Shown here: piece by piece, positions 52,355 through 61,855 of the stretch
Position numbering within the stretch: position 1 is the first letter of the stretch
Layout of the letters: each line of letters starts with the position of its first letter
Origin: Lysinibacillus xylanilyticus
GTDB lineage: Bacteria > Bacillota > Bacilli > Bacillales_A > Planococcaceae
Length of the DNA: 64,000 nucleotides
Direction: 5' to 3'
Assembly (NCBI RefSeq): GCF_001183605.1
Contig: NZ_LFXJ01000005.1
Span: forward strand, 992,001-1,056,000
The notes under the pieces: model-generated
Seen by the model: only the letters and a program-made list of their open reading frames with translations
The model's database searches: none
Told to the model about the DNA's origin: nothing
Translations under genes and position numbers: made by a program

Positions 52355-53173
52355 ATGTCATTTTGTAAGGTAAGTAAGGCGAATATTTATTTTGAAATAA
52401 TTGGGAACGGAACACCGATCGTAATGCTCCATGGATATTCGCCAGATCATCAACTAATGAAGGGATGTATGGAGCCCGTTTTTGCAGAAAGAGAGGGCTG
52501 GAAACGAATTTATATTGACCTTCCAGGAATGGGTAAAACGACAGACTATGAAAAGATACATAACTCAGATGAAATGCTAGAGGCTGTAGTAGAACTAATA
52601 CACACCTTAATACCAAACGGACGTTATTTATTAGTAGGAGAGTCTTATGGTGGATATTTAGTGCGTGGAATCATGAGAGAGTATCATGAACAAATTTTAG
52701 GGGCTGCGTTTATTTGTCCATTGATTATTCCTGATAAACAAGCTCGAACAGTACCCCCACAAAGCATTGTCTCGGCGGATAAAGCGTTTTTATCGACATT
52801 AACGAAACAGGAACTTGAAGATTTTAGCTCCCATTTAGTTGTTTTAGATGAATATAATTGTCACCGTTACACAAATGAAATATTGGCTGGTCAAAAAAAT
52901 GCGGATGTGGAATTTTTAGAAAAAATCCAAAAGAGCTATAGTTTTTCTTTTCCTGTAGATGAGATTTCATTTGCTAAACCTTGCTTATTTTTGCTGGGCA
53001 AACAGGATTCCATGGTTGGCTATAAGGACGCTTTTGCCATTTTAGATAAATATCCAAGAGCAGCCTTCACAATTTTAGATAAGGCTGGGCATAACTTGCA
53101 AATTGAACAAGCGAAATTGTTTAATAGCCTTATGCATGAATGGTTGGATCGGGTAGAGGAATATATCGATTGA
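52355..53173 (+). CDS. alpha/beta hydrolase
   Basis: 272 residues from ATG 52355 (TTGGAGGAAC upstream); the longer ORF start at 52277 lies in the repeat and has no site. It has the oxyanion segment VMLHGYSPDH, IDLPGMGKT, the nucleophile in VGESYGG, the Asp in GKQDSMVG and the His in DKAGHNLQ. It is a cytoplasmic hydrolase of unknown substrate. It follows the BTAD regulator on the same strand, 130 bases away. Confidence 0.85.
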   Translation: MSFCKVSKANIYFEIIGNGTPIVMLHGYSPDHQLMKGCMEPVFAEREGWKRIYIDLPGMGKTTDYEKIHNSDEMLEAVVELIHTLIPNGRYLLVGESYGGYLVRGIMREYHEQILGAAFICPLIIPDKQARTVPPQSIVSADKAFLSTLTKQELEDFSSHLVVLDEYNCHRYTNEILAGQKNADVEFLEKIQKSYSFSFPVDEISFAKPCLFLLGKQDSMVGYKDAFAILDKYPRAAFTILDKAGHNLQIEQAKLFNSLMHEWLDRVEEYID

Positions 53174-53190
53174 AATACATTTTAAGTAAA

Positions 53191-53262
53191 AGACAGAATG
53201 GAATCTTTTGAATAACTCACTTATTCAATAATTTCAAAGGATTCTTACTGTCTAATTTTTAT
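53191..53262 (+). terminator. long imperfect terminator hairpin
   Basis: AGACAGAATGGAATC...TTGAATAA pairs imperfectly with TTATTCAA...GATTCTTACTGTCT, followed by AATTTTT. Confidence 0.7.
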
Positions 53263-53301
53263 CACTTATTTTCCTTAATGAAATTGATGAAGCATTAGCT
53301 T

Positions 53302-53427
53302 AAGAAAATAAGAATACAGGCGAATTTAAATCTTCATCTCCCTAACCAAAGAGCTGTATACCATAAAAAGTATGGCTACGAAAATACTAGGCACCATAAT
53401 GAGTTTGATCTTAAAAAAAGTCCTTAA
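53302..53427 (+). pseudogene. C-terminal remnant of a GNAT gene
   Basis: A frame without a start reads NLNLHLPNQRAVYHKKYGYE and ends NEFDLKKSP, the usual last 35 residues of a GNAT fold (N-x-x-A-x-x-x-Y-x-K-x-G-Y/F). Confidence 0.6.
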
Positions 53428-53449
53428 TCGGTTTTAGTAGAAGGGATAG

Positions 53450-54355
53450 ATGAAAATGGATATTAGGAAAATGCGATATTTCATGATGGTGGCAGAAGAA
53501 TTGAATTTTAGTCGTGCAGCCGAACGTCTTAGGATGGCACAACCTCCTTTAAGTCAAGAAATTCGTAAATTAGAAGAAGAATTGGGAGTTCAACTTTTTC
53601 ATCGAACGAAAAGAATGGTTGAACTTACGGATGCTGGGAGGATATTTTTAGAAGGATCTCAACAAACACTGCTTCAGTTAGAAAGAACCATAAAAGAAAC
53701 ACAACTCGCAGCTGAAGGGAAAATAGGGAGCTTAATTATTGGTTTTGTCGATTCCACAGAAATTGTTATAGAAGTTCTTAATAAATTTCGAGAACGCTTT
53801 CCTAAAATCCAACTTATATTACGTGAAATGACAACGGAGCAGCAATTAAAAGCACTTTATGAGAAACAAATTCATATTGGATTTATTCGTTCTAAACTGA
53901 ATAATGGGATAATAACTTCTGAAGTTTGTTCGGAAGAATCTTTAAGATTGGTTTTACATCAAGATCACCCTTTCGCCTCATTACCCGAAATACCACTTCG
54001 ATTGTTAATTGATGAACCATTTATTTTGTTTCCGCGTCATATGGGTCCAAATTTTTATGATTTAATTATTAGCTACTTTTGGGATCATGGTGTAAATTTA
54101 AATGTTGTTCAAGAAGCTATTCAAATGCAAACGATTGTTAATCTAGTAGCATCCGGAATGGGAGTTTCTGTCGTTCCATCATCGGTGGAAAGTTATAAAC
54201 ATCCTGGGGTTATCTATAAAAAAATCCAAGAGACTACACCAAAGGTAAATTTATATGCTGGTTGGAGAGAAGATGAAAAATCTGCAGTAGTAAATCATTT
54301 CTTAACAGTTGTTAGAGAGATGTATTCGATTTTGCAATTTGATCACCAAAAATAA
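53450..54355 (+). CDS. LysR-family transcriptional regulator
   Basis: 301 residues, standard length. The N-terminal winged helix is clear: MRYFMMVAEELNFSRAAERL, AQPPLSQEIRKLEEELGVQL and FHRTKRMVELT. The periplasmic-binding-type effector domain follows (about 92-295) with IGFVDSTEIVIEVL and VVPSSVE. It is a DNA-binding regulator with an unknown effector. It is convergent with the aldo/keto reductase gene, so control of that gene is not implied by position. ATG 53450 follows AGAAGGGATAG. Confidence 0.9.
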   Translation: MKMDIRKMRYFMMVAEELNFSRAAERLRMAQPPLSQEIRKLEEELGVQLFHRTKRMVELTDAGRIFLEGSQQTLLQLERTIKETQLAAEGKIGSLIIGFVDSTEIVIEVLNKFRERFPKIQLILREMTTEQQLKALYEKQIHIGFIRSKLNNGIITSEVCSEESLRLVLHQDHPFASLPEIPLRLLIDEPFILFPRHMGPNFYDLIISYFWDHGVNLNVVQEAIQMQTIVNLVASGMGVSVVPSSVESYKHPGVIYKKIQETTPKVNLYAGWREDEKSAVVNHFLTVVREMYSILQFDHQK

Positions 54356-54356
54356 A

Positions 54357-54382
54357 AGCCCATCCTAAAGGGGATGGGTAAT
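54357..54382 (-). terminator. terminator of the aldo/keto reductase gene
   Basis: CCCATCC and GGATGGG arms around a CCTTTA-type loop, with a T-rich tail on the minus strand. Confidence 0.7.
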
Positions 54383-54391
54383 ACAATATTA

Positions 54392-55381
54392 TTAACCTGT
54401 TTTACTTGGATCGTACTCAATTAAATCTTCTAATACTTTGTCAATCTGATTCATAATTTCAATGTCTAATTTGACACCAGAAGCGAGCGTATTCTCTCTT
54501 ACCTGTTCTGGGCTCGAGGCACCGATAATTGCTGAGGAAACATTCTGGTTTTGTAGTACCCAGGCTACTGCGAGTTGAGCGAGGCTAAGATCAATCTCTT
54601 GCGCGATGGGTTTAAGCTTCTGAATAGCAGTGAGTACATTGTCGTTCATCCAACGTTGAGCAAGTTTATTAAAAAATGGTTTGCCAGCCAGAGAATTAGC
54701 ACGCGATTGGGTTGGTACTGGTTGTTGGGGTAGATATTTTCCAGTGAGAACACCTTGTGCTAATGGCGACCATACTACTTGCCCAAGTCCCTCACGTTGA
54801 CAGGTTGGTATAACATCGCTTTCGATAACTCTCCACAACATTGAATACTGGGGTTGGCTTGCGATGAACGGAATATTCAATTCCCGTGAAAGTGCTGCAC
54901 CACGGGTAATTTGTTCTGCTGTCCACTCACTTACACCGATATAAAGCACTTTACCTTGTCTTACAAGATCTGCGAAAGCTAACATCGTTTCTTCAAGAGG
55001 AGTAGTTGGGTCAAATCTGTGTGCATAATAGACATCTATATAGTCTGTCTGTAACCGACGCAAAGATGCATGACAATTTTCTAGAATATGTTTTCGTGAT
55101 AAACCTTTATCGTTTTGCCCATTCCCAGTCGGATGGCACACCTTCGTACATAGTTCAATGCTCTCCCGGCGTATACCTTGTAAAGACCTGCCGAGTACTT
55201 CTTCAGCTCTAGTTTCTGAATAAACATCAGCGGTATCGAATGTTGTTATACCGACATCTAGTGCAGCTTTAACACACTCTTTTGCAGTATCCTCATCTAC
55301 TTTACCCCCATGATTTATCCAATTTCCGTATGCAATCTTGCTTATTGTTAATCCGCTATTGCCAAGTTTACTAAACTCCAT
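54392..55381 (-). CDS. aldo/keto reductase
   Basis: 329 residues from ATG 55381, chosen for AAAAGGAGGGACTAGA; an in-frame ATG at 55414 lacks a site. The catalytic Asp and Tyr lie in TFDTADVYSE, the Lys in LCTKVCHP and the His in VYYAHRFDP. The C-terminal NADPH region is IIGASSPEQVREN. The size and RAEEVLG/SLRRLQTDYID motifs fit the AKR group with voltage-gated K-channel beta-subunit-like members (YqkF/YghZ type). The substrate is unknown. Confidence 0.9.
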   Translation of the reverse strand: MEFSKLGNSGLTISKIAYGNWINHGGKVDEDTAKECVKAALDVGITTFDTADVYSETRAEEVLGRSLQGIRRESIELCTKVCHPTGNGQNDKGLSRKHILENCHASLRRLQTDYIDVYYAHRFDPTTPLEETMLAFADLVRQGKVLYIGVSEWTAEQITRGAALSRELNIPFIASQPQYSMLWRVIESDVIPTCQREGLGQVVWSPLAQGVLTGKYLPQQPVPTQSRANSLAGKPFFNKLAQRWMNDNVLTAIQKLKPIAQEIDLSLAQLAVAWVLQNQNVSSAIIGASSPEQVRENTLASGVKLDIEIMNQIDKVLEDLIEYDPSKTG

Positions 55382-56099
55382 TCTAGTCCCTCCTTTTAAA
55401 AGTGATATCTTCATTATAAAAAACAGATTTTAATATGGATAATACATTTTAAATAATGAATTAATATAAAATTTATATAAAACTACTGAAGAGGTTCGTT
55501 ACTGTCGTTGCCGAAAAAGTAGCTCCCCACTAGGTATGCTACTTTAATGTATTTTCAAAAATGTTCCGATAAATCGATGAATCATTCCGATAAAATCTGA
55601 AATTGTTCCGATAAAACATAAATTTATTCCGATAAACTTTTTATCCCTGGAATTGATGATAAAAGGGCAGCTACTGAAAAAGCGGAAAGTAAATGACTTT
55701 AGAAATATCCCTTTGATCAAGTGAAGCGACGCAAACTATGAGTGCGGTCAGATAACGTGCATGTAGGTAGATGTCGTTATTTTTCGAAAGTTGGGTGATA
55801 AATTAAAAAAGTTGGTGGATAAATCAATAAAGTTGGTCGATAAATCGATAAAGTTGGTCGATAAACAATCAAAGTTCACGATAAATCTCAAAACTGTTTC
55901 GATAAACCCTCATCTCCGGAAAAAATCACACTTTCGTCGCAGAAAAATGAGCTCCCCTTTAGGGCAGCTCATTAAAGACTTTTTGTCGCTGCCGTTGCGC
56001 TACGCTGCACTTTCGCGACAAAGATAGTTGGCTCAGTAACCTGACCCAACTATTTTGTAACTAATTTGTAACTCCAGTTTTATATAGTGGATATAGCAA
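55382..56099. repeat. gap built of GATAAA-containing short repeats
   Basis: The left block has ATTCCGATAAA/GTTCCGATAAA four times (about 55563-55640). The right block has AAGTTGGTCGATAAATC-type units about five times (about 55787-55875), with further degenerate copies to 55910. Similar hairpins bound the two sides: GTAGCTCCCC...GCTACTTTA near 55520 and GAGCTCCCC...CAGCTCATTAAAG near 55950. No gene is seen. Confidence 0.6.
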
Positions 56100-56113
56100 C
56101 GAAAGCGCTTTCT
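56100..56113 (+). promoter_or_regulatory. candidate CcpA (cre) site
   Basis: CGAAAGCGCTTTCT keeps the cre core AAAGCGCTTT and misses only the outermost T and A of the TGNAANCGNNNNCA-type consensus. It lies 30 bases upstream of the substrate-binding-protein ATG, where CcpA would block or reduce transcription of the operon when sugar is plentiful. Confidence 0.5.
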
Positions 56114-56142
56114 TTTTAGCTTATTATGAAAGGGGATATGGG

Positions 56143-57387
56143 ATGAAGAAGCATTGGTTATTTGTGCTTTTATTGATGTTGTCGATGTTGATGGTGGCTT
56201 GTAATTCGGATGGGACGAAGGATAGTTCAACGGATGGTAAGGCTTCAGAGGATGATACAAAGGGGACTACTACTGAAGAAGGAGGCACTATTAAAATCGG
56301 TGTGCTTGCGTCATTGACGGGTGCTCTGGAGTCGTATGGGAAACAAACCAAGAATGGCTTTGAATTAGGGATTGATTATGCTACAGGCGGTACGATGGAG
56401 GTTAATGGTAAGAAAATAGAAATTGTCTATGAAGATACTGAAACAAAGCCTGAGGTTGCGGTACAAAAAGCGACAAAGTTATTAGAAGATGACAAGGTTG
56501 ATTTCTTAGTAGGTTCTTCTAGCTCAGGTGATACGCTAGCCGTCCTACCACTTGCGGAAGAATACCAAAAGATTATGGTGGTGGAGCCTGCGGTAGCGGA
56601 TAGCATTACGGGCTCAGAATTTAATAAATATATTTTCCGTACAGGTCGAAATTCTTCTCAGGATGCTTATGCAGCAGCGGCAGCAATTGCAGGGAAGGGT
56701 GTTAAGATTGCAACATTTGCACCGGACTATTCTTTTGGCTGGGATGGGGTAAAGGCGTTTAAGACAGCTGCGGAAAAGCTAGGTGCAGAAATAGTTTTAG
56801 AGGAATATGCAGATCCAGCAGCGACTGACTTTACATCCAATTTGCAAAAAGTAATTGATGCAAAACCAGATTATTTATTTGTTGTATGGGCTGGCGCAAA
56901 CTCACCGTGGAATCAAATTGCAGATTTAAAAATTCAAGAAAAGGGCATTAAAATTTCAACGGGTGCACCAGATATTATTGCATTGAAATTTATGAATCCA
57001 TTAATCGGTATGGAAGGGTTCTCTGTTTATTATCATACGTTACCACAAAATGATGTAAACAAATGGTTAGTAGAGGAACATAAAAAACGCTTCAATGAAG
57101 TTCCAGATTTATTTACGCCTGGAGGCATGTCTGCAGCCATCTCAATTGTAGATGCTCTGAAAAAATCAGATGGCGATACGGATGCGGAAAAACTAATTGG
57201 CATTATGGAAGGGATGTCATTTGAAACACCAAAAGGAACAATGACTTTCCGAAAAGAAGACCATCAAGCATTACAGTCGATGTATTCTATTCGTCTAGAA
57301 AAACAAGATGGTGTAGATTATCCGGTACCAGTGCTAATTCGTGAGCTTAGCCCTGAAGAAACGGCACCGCCAATTATGAATAAGTAA
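56143..57387 (+). CDS. Liv-type ABC substrate-binding lipoprotein
   Basis: 414 residues from ATG 56143 (AAAGGGGATATGGG upstream). The lipoprotein signal ends in MLMVACNS, followed by an Asp/Ser/Thr-rich linker and a type I periplasmic-binding fold starting IKIGVLASLTGALESYGKQT. Family members bind branched-chain amino acids, amides or aromatic acids; the enzymes encoded in the same operon favour an organic acid. It is the first gene of the operon. Confidence 0.85.
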   Translation: MKKHWLFVLLLMLSMLMVACNSDGTKDSSTDGKASEDDTKGTTTEEGGTIKIGVLASLTGALESYGKQTKNGFELGIDYATGGTMEVNGKKIEIVYEDTETKPEVAVQKATKLLEDDKVDFLVGSSSSGDTLAVLPLAEEYQKIMVVEPAVADSITGSEFNKYIFRTGRNSSQDAYAAAAAIAGKGVKIATFAPDYSFGWDGVKAFKTAAEKLGAEIVLEEYADPAATDFTSNLQKVIDAKPDYLFVVWAGANSPWNQIADLKIQEKGIKISTGAPDIIALKFMNPLIGMEGFSVYYHTLPQNDVNKWLVEEHKKRFNEVPDLFTPGGMSAAISIVDALKKSDGDTDAEKLIGIMEGMSFETPKGTMTFRKEDHQALQSMYSIRLEKQDGVDYPVPVLIRELSPEETAPPIMNK

Positions 57388-57479
57388 AATTACGAGACAG
57401 AAATTTTTTCTGTCTCTCTTCACCCACTTTCAAATGAGAATGGGTGAAGAGAGATGGAAGTACTAGAAAGGAGAATACG

Positions 57480-58256
57480 ATGGAACCTATTTTACGAACA
57501 GAAAACTTAACCATTCGTTTTGGCGGACACACAGCTGTCGACCATGTGAATTTTAATATGCCGGAAAAGCATTTGAAGTCAATTATTGGACCAAATGGAG
57601 CTGGAAAAACAACCTTCTTTAATTTGCTAAGTGGAGAGTTAAAGCCGACTGAAGGGGATGTCTATTTTAAAGGACAATCACTTGCGCAAAAATCAGCTAT
57701 TGAAAGAACACGAATGGGGCTAGGGCGCTCTTTTCAAATTACGAATGTTTTTCCGAACTTGACCGTTTTAGAAAATGTCCGTTTAGCTGTGCAATCCAAG
57801 GAAAAAGTTCGTTATCAATTATTTCGCCATTATAAAAGCTATAAGGCGATTACAGAAAAAGCGGAAGAGCTATTATCACTTGTCTTGCTTGACAATAAAA
57901 GAGATGCCCTTACGACAATGCTGTCCCATGGGGAAAAGAGAAAGCTTGAGATTGCAATGCTGTTAGCACTTGATACGGAAATCCTTTTACTTGATGAACC
58001 AACGGCAGGCATGTCCTTAGAGGAGGTGCCAACGATTTTAGAGGTGATTCACACTATTAAAAATCAAGGTGATAAAACCATTCTCCTCATTGAGCACAAA
58101 ATGGACATGATTCTAGATTTGTCGGACTCGATTATGGTTCTATTTAATGGCCAGCTCCTTGCGGATGGAACACCAGGGGACATCATGAAAAATGAAACCG
58201 TACAAAATGCATATTTAGGAGGTCTTTACGATGAGCACCTTACTGAAATTAAATGA
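57480..58256 (+). CDS. livG: LivG-type ABC ATPase
   Basis: 258 residues from ATG 57480 (AAAGGAGAATACG upstream); a longer frame from 57444 lacks a site. Walker A is GPNGAGKTT, the signature is the variant LSHGEKRKLE, and Walker B is ILLLDEPTAG. The extended helical part typical of LivG (TRMGLGRSFQITNVFPNLTV) is present. It is a cytoplasmic ATPase subunit and overlaps livF by 26 bases. Confidence 0.9.
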   Translation: MEPILRTENLTIRFGGHTAVDHVNFNMPEKHLKSIIGPNGAGKTTFFNLLSGELKPTEGDVYFKGQSLAQKSAIERTRMGLGRSFQITNVFPNLTVLENVRLAVQSKEKVRYQLFRHYKSYKAITEKAEELLSLVLLDNKRDALTTMLSHGEKRKLEIAMLLALDTEILLLDEPTAGMSLEEVPTILEVIHTIKNQGDKTILLIEHKMDMILDLSDSIMVLFNGQLLADGTPGDIMKNETVQNAYLGGLYDEHLTEIK

Positions 58257-58938
58257 TGTCCACACACATATTGGTCAATACCATATTTTGCAGGGGGTTA
58301 ATTTTGAGGCAAAGGAGGGGCAGGTAAGTGTGCTGCTCGGCAGAAATGGTGCAGGCAAAACTACCACTTTAAAAACGATTATGGGGTTAACGCCTGCTTC
58401 AAAGGGCGAGGTAGAATTTCGCTCACATTCTATTAAAAAAAGCCCGACCTATAAAGTTGCAAAATTAGGGATAGGCTATGTACCTGAAAACCAAGGTATT
58501 TTTGCAGATTTAACTGTAGAGGAAAATATGAAAGTGGCCATGCGCAAAGAAGATACAGCTACTTTAGAGCGACAAACTTATGTGCTGGAGTTGTTTCCTG
58601 ATTTAAAGAAATTTTGGAAGAAGGCTGGTGGACATCTTTCTGGTGGTCAGAAACAAATGCTGTCCATGGCACGGGCATTTATCAACGATAGTAAGTTAAT
58701 GTTGATTGATGAGCCTTCTAAAGGACTGGCGCCAATAGTGGTAGAGAAAGTGATGGAGGCCATCGTTGAAATGAAAAAACAAACGTCTATCATTCTTGTT
58801 GAGCAAAACTTTATTATGGCGAGCCGAATTGGCGATACGTATACGTTGATTGATGATGGCAGAACAGTTCATTCGGGCAAAATGCAAGATCTTATCCATC
58901 ATGAAGAACTAAAAAGAAAATATCTTGGAATCGGATAA
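58231..58938 (+). CDS. livF: LivF-type ABC ATPase
   Basis: 235 residues. Walker A is GRNGAGKTT, the signature LSGGQKQML and Walker B LMLIDEPSKG. The LivF marker GYVPENQGIFADLTVEEN is present. It starts inside livG, so the two ATPases are translated together. Confidence 0.9.
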   Translation: MSTLLKLNDVHTHIGQYHILQGVNFEAKEGQVSVLLGRNGAGKTTTLKTIMGLTPASKGEVEFRSHSIKKSPTYKVAKLGIGYVPENQGIFADLTVEENMKVAMRKEDTATLERQTYVLELFPDLKKFWKKAGGHLSGGQKQMLSMARAFINDSKLMLIDEPSKGLAPIVVEKVMEAIVEMKKQTSIILVEQNFIMASRIGDTYTLIDDGRTVHSGKMQDLIHHEELKRKYLGIG

Positions 58939-58953
58939 AGGTGGTGTATTTTA

Positions 58954-59826
58954 TTGGAGCTATTCGTCAATTTAGTCATTAATGGCCTAGCAACCGGCAT
59001 GTTAATTTTTTTACTGGCAGCGGGTCTGACGTTAATTTTTGGATTAATGGATGTTTTGAACTTTGCTCATGGTGGTTTATTCGTTTGGGGGGCTTATGCG
59101 GGGATCTTTACGTATGTGTTCACAGAGAGCTTTCTAATTGGTATTGTAGGTGCCGTCGTAACAGGAGCTTTGTTGGGACTTATTACAGAAAAATTAATTA
59201 TCACACCTGTGTATGGCAATCATATTCAGCAAATTTTAATTACATTAGGGCTAATGCTTGTGCTACAGGAGTTGATTAAAGTTGTTTTTGGTCCAAATGG
59301 TGTGGCAGTGAAAACACCGAGCTACTTAACGGGTAGCTGGGAAATTGGAGACGTTATTATCATAAAATATCGATTATTTATTATTGTAGTAGGTTTTATC
59401 ATTTTCGGTATTTTCCAATACATGTTAAAGAAAACGAAGATTGGACTAATCGTTCGGGCTGGTGTACAGGATAAAGAAATGGCACAGGCACTAGGCATTC
59501 ATATAAAGCGGGTATTTTTATATGTCTTTATGGTTGGTGCGGCACTAGCAGCGCTAAGTGGTATGTTAATGGCTCCGTATTCAGGTGTCATCTATGCGGA
59601 AATGGGCATGGAGTATGCAATTTTAGGCTTTATCGTTGTCGTAATTGGAGGAATGGGCAGTTTTTCAGGCTCGCTCCTGGCAGCTATATTAGTCGGTTTA
59701 GCAGGTAGCTTTATGGCTTATTATGTGCCAGTGCTTTCGCTCGCGGTCAATATGATTTTAATGGCCGTTGTCTTAATCTTCCGACCACAAGGTTTATTTG
59801 CTATGAGAAAGGAGAGATCGACATGA
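58954..59826 (+). CDS. livH: LivH-type permease
   Basis: 290 residues from TTG 58954 (ATAAAGGTGGTGTA upstream) with about eight hydrophobic helices. It has the family start GLATGMLIFLLAAGLTLIFG, then LMDVLNFAHGG, and a C-terminal EMGMEYAILGFIVVVIGGMG coupling segment. The stop overlaps the next start (ATGA). Confidence 0.9.
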   Translation: MELFVNLVINGLATGMLIFLLAAGLTLIFGLMDVLNFAHGGLFVWGAYAGIFTYVFTESFLIGIVGAVVTGALLGLITEKLIITPVYGNHIQQILITLGLMLVLQELIKVVFGPNGVAVKTPSYLTGSWEIGDVIIIKYRLFIIVVGFIIFGIFQYMLKKTKIGLIVRAGVQDKEMAQALGIHIKRVFLYVFMVGAALAALSGMLMAPYSGVIYAEMGMEYAILGFIVVVIGGMGSFSGSLLAAILVGLAGSFMAYYVPVLSLAVNMILMAVVLIFRPQGLFAMRKERST

Positions 59827-60842
59827 AAAATAAGCTTTCATTAAAGTATGTAGGCTTTCTCCTCATGCTGGCAATATTAGTGCTTCTCCCTTTCGTCAAT
59901 GATTCAAGAACGCTCATGATTTTATTAACGCAAATCTTTATTTTCGGTATTTTAGCGATGAGCTATGACATTCTCCTTGGTTATACAGGTATTGTCTCGT
60001 TCGGGCATGCTATGTTTTTTGGTATAGGTGCCTACACATCGGCTGTCATGCTGAAACAAATGGAGCCAACACTCTCAACATTTTTATTATCTATCGTCGT
60101 TGGCGTGTTGCTAGCTGGCTTCATTAGCTTTTTAGTGGGCTTACTGTCACTTCGATTAAAAAGTCATTTCTTTGCGATGCTGACATTAGCCTTTTCGGGA
60201 CTATTTTTAGTAGTGGCAGAAAAATGGCGTTCTGTCACATACGGCAATGATGGTTTTACGTTTAGAGCACCTGAAATATTTAGAGATAGAATGACGTTTT
60301 ATTTCTTCGTACTTGCATGCTTAGTCGTTATTTTTCTTGTGCTGTATCGTTTCGTTAACTCGCCAACGGGTCGAATATTAATTGCAGTTCGGGAAAATGA
60401 ACAACGAACAAAATCATTAGGCTATAACACTTTGCACTATAAAGTGATTGCATCGATTGTGGCAGGTACCGTTGCAAGCTTAGCAGGCTCCTTATATGCT
60501 GTGTCACTACGATTTGTCAATACGAGTGTGATGACAATGGACATTACACTAGATGCATTATTAATGACGATTATTGGCGGTGTGGGTACATTAGTTGGAC
60601 CATTACTAGGGTCGGCTGTTATTGAATATGCACAGCATGCACTTTCTGGGTTAGCTCGTGATTATCCAATATTTGAACGTTGGATTATCTTCTTTGGGAT
60701 TCTTTATATTTTAGCTGTTATCTTTTTCCCAAAAGGAATTATTGGATCACTGCGCCTGATGTTTTGGAAATGGCGATTAAAGCACAAGGAAAAAGACCAA
60801 ACATCGGTTGCCCCGTCGCAGGAAAAGGAGCGATTTGAATGA
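59823..60842 (+). CDS. livM: LivM-type permease
   Basis: 339 residues. The LivM core DILLGYTGIVSFGHAMFFGIGAY region and SLGYNTLHYKVIASIVAG coupling loop are present, with eight to ten helices. It completes the importer. The start overlaps livH and the stop overlaps the next start. Confidence 0.9.
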   Translation: MKNKLSLKYVGFLLMLAILVLLPFVNDSRTLMILLTQIFIFGILAMSYDILLGYTGIVSFGHAMFFGIGAYTSAVMLKQMEPTLSTFLLSIVVGVLLAGFISFLVGLLSLRLKSHFFAMLTLAFSGLFLVVAEKWRSVTYGNDGFTFRAPEIFRDRMTFYFFVLACLVVIFLVLYRFVNSPTGRILIAVRENEQRTKSLGYNTLHYKVIASIVAGTVASLAGSLYAVSLRFVNTSVMTMDITLDALLMTIIGGVGTLVGPLLGSAVIEYAQHALSGLARDYPIFERWIIFFGILYILAVIFFPKGIIGSLRLMFWKWRLKHKEKDQTSVAPSQEKERFE

Positions 60843-61843
60843 CAGTAGGCATTGTAAGTACAGGAATCTATATTCCGCAAACGAAAATGACAGCAAAAGA
60901 GATTGCGAGGCTTTCCAATATTCCAGAGGATATTATTCGACAAAAAATGGGTATCTATGAAAAGCCTATTCCTGGTGAGCACGATCATACGGTTCAAATG
61001 GGTGTATGGGCAGCGCAGGACGCTATACGCAAGGCTAATATCGACCCGAAGGACATTGATGTTGTGATTTATATGGGTGAGGAGCATAAGGAATATCCCT
61101 TGTGGACTGCCTCGATAAAAATGCAGGAGGAGTTAGGGGCCGTAAATGCTTGGGCATTTGATGTGCAATTAAGGTGCGGCACGACCATTATGGCACTAAA
61201 ACTAGCGAAAAGCTTAATGGCTTCGGATGATACTATTCATACTGTACTCCTAGCTGGTGGCTATCGAAATGTTGATTTTATCGATTACAGCAATCCTCGA
61301 ACACGCTTTATGTACAATTTAGCAGCTGGTGGTGGCGCTATCCTTTTACAAAAAAACTATGGCAAGAATCATTTATTAGAGGCGGATATTATGACGGATG
61401 GCTCGTTCTCAGAGGATGTAGTTGTGCCTGTCGGTGGTACAAAAAAACCTTTGACGCCGGATGATTTAGAGAATAATTTGTATCAGCTAGATGTGATAGA
61501 TCCAATTGGGATGAAGGAGCGCTTAGAGCAAAAATCTTTAAGCAATTTTTTGAAGGTAATTCGAACATCCTTGGCGAAAAGTGGATTAACTGAGGGGGAT
61601 ATTAGTTACTTAGCGATGCTTCACATGAAAAAATCTGCTCATGATTATATTTTAAATGAACTCGGCTTAAAGCAGGAGCAGTCTATATACTTGCAAGATT
61701 ATGGTCATATCGGACAGATTGACCAAATATTGTCGTTGCAGTTGGCGTTAGAAGAAGGGCGTATCCACGATGGAGACATCGTCACACTTGTAAGTGCAGG
61801 TATTGGCTATGTGTGGGGAGCTATTACTATTAGATGGGGATAA
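60839..61843 (+). CDS. KAS III (FabH)-like enzyme with a Cys-His-His triad
   Basis: 334 residues, FabH length. The nucleophile is Cys113 in VQLRCGTTIM and His262 lies in LHMKKSAHDY. The position of the FabH Asn (YGN in relatives) is His290 in YGHIGQIDQI. It condenses or transfers acyl groups from CoA or ACP thioesters. The operon, with an acid importer and acyl-CoA synthetase, suggests use of an imported acid, for example a ketoacyl-forming or cleaving step. The exact reaction is unknown. Confidence 0.8.
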   Translation: MTVGIVSTGIYIPQTKMTAKEIARLSNIPEDIIRQKMGIYEKPIPGEHDHTVQMGVWAAQDAIRKANIDPKDIDVVIYMGEEHKEYPLWTASIKMQEELGAVNAWAFDVQLRCGTTIMALKLAKSLMASDDTIHTVLLAGGYRNVDFIDYSNPRTRFMYNLAAGGGAILLQKNYGKNHLLEADIMTDGSFSEDVVVPVGGTKKPLTPDDLENNLYQLDVIDPIGMKERLEQKSLSNFLKVIRTSLAKSGLTEGDISYLAMLHMKKSAHDYILNELGLKQEQSIYLQDYGHIGQIDQILSLQLALEEGRIHDGDIVTLVSAGIGYVWGAITIRWG

Positions 61844-61855
61844 GGGGGAAATGTG

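Noticed and set aside
55791..56027. 78-codon ORF with repeated KLVDKSIKLVDK
   Set aside because: It is translation of the GATAAA short repeats and ends in a hairpin region without gene signals.
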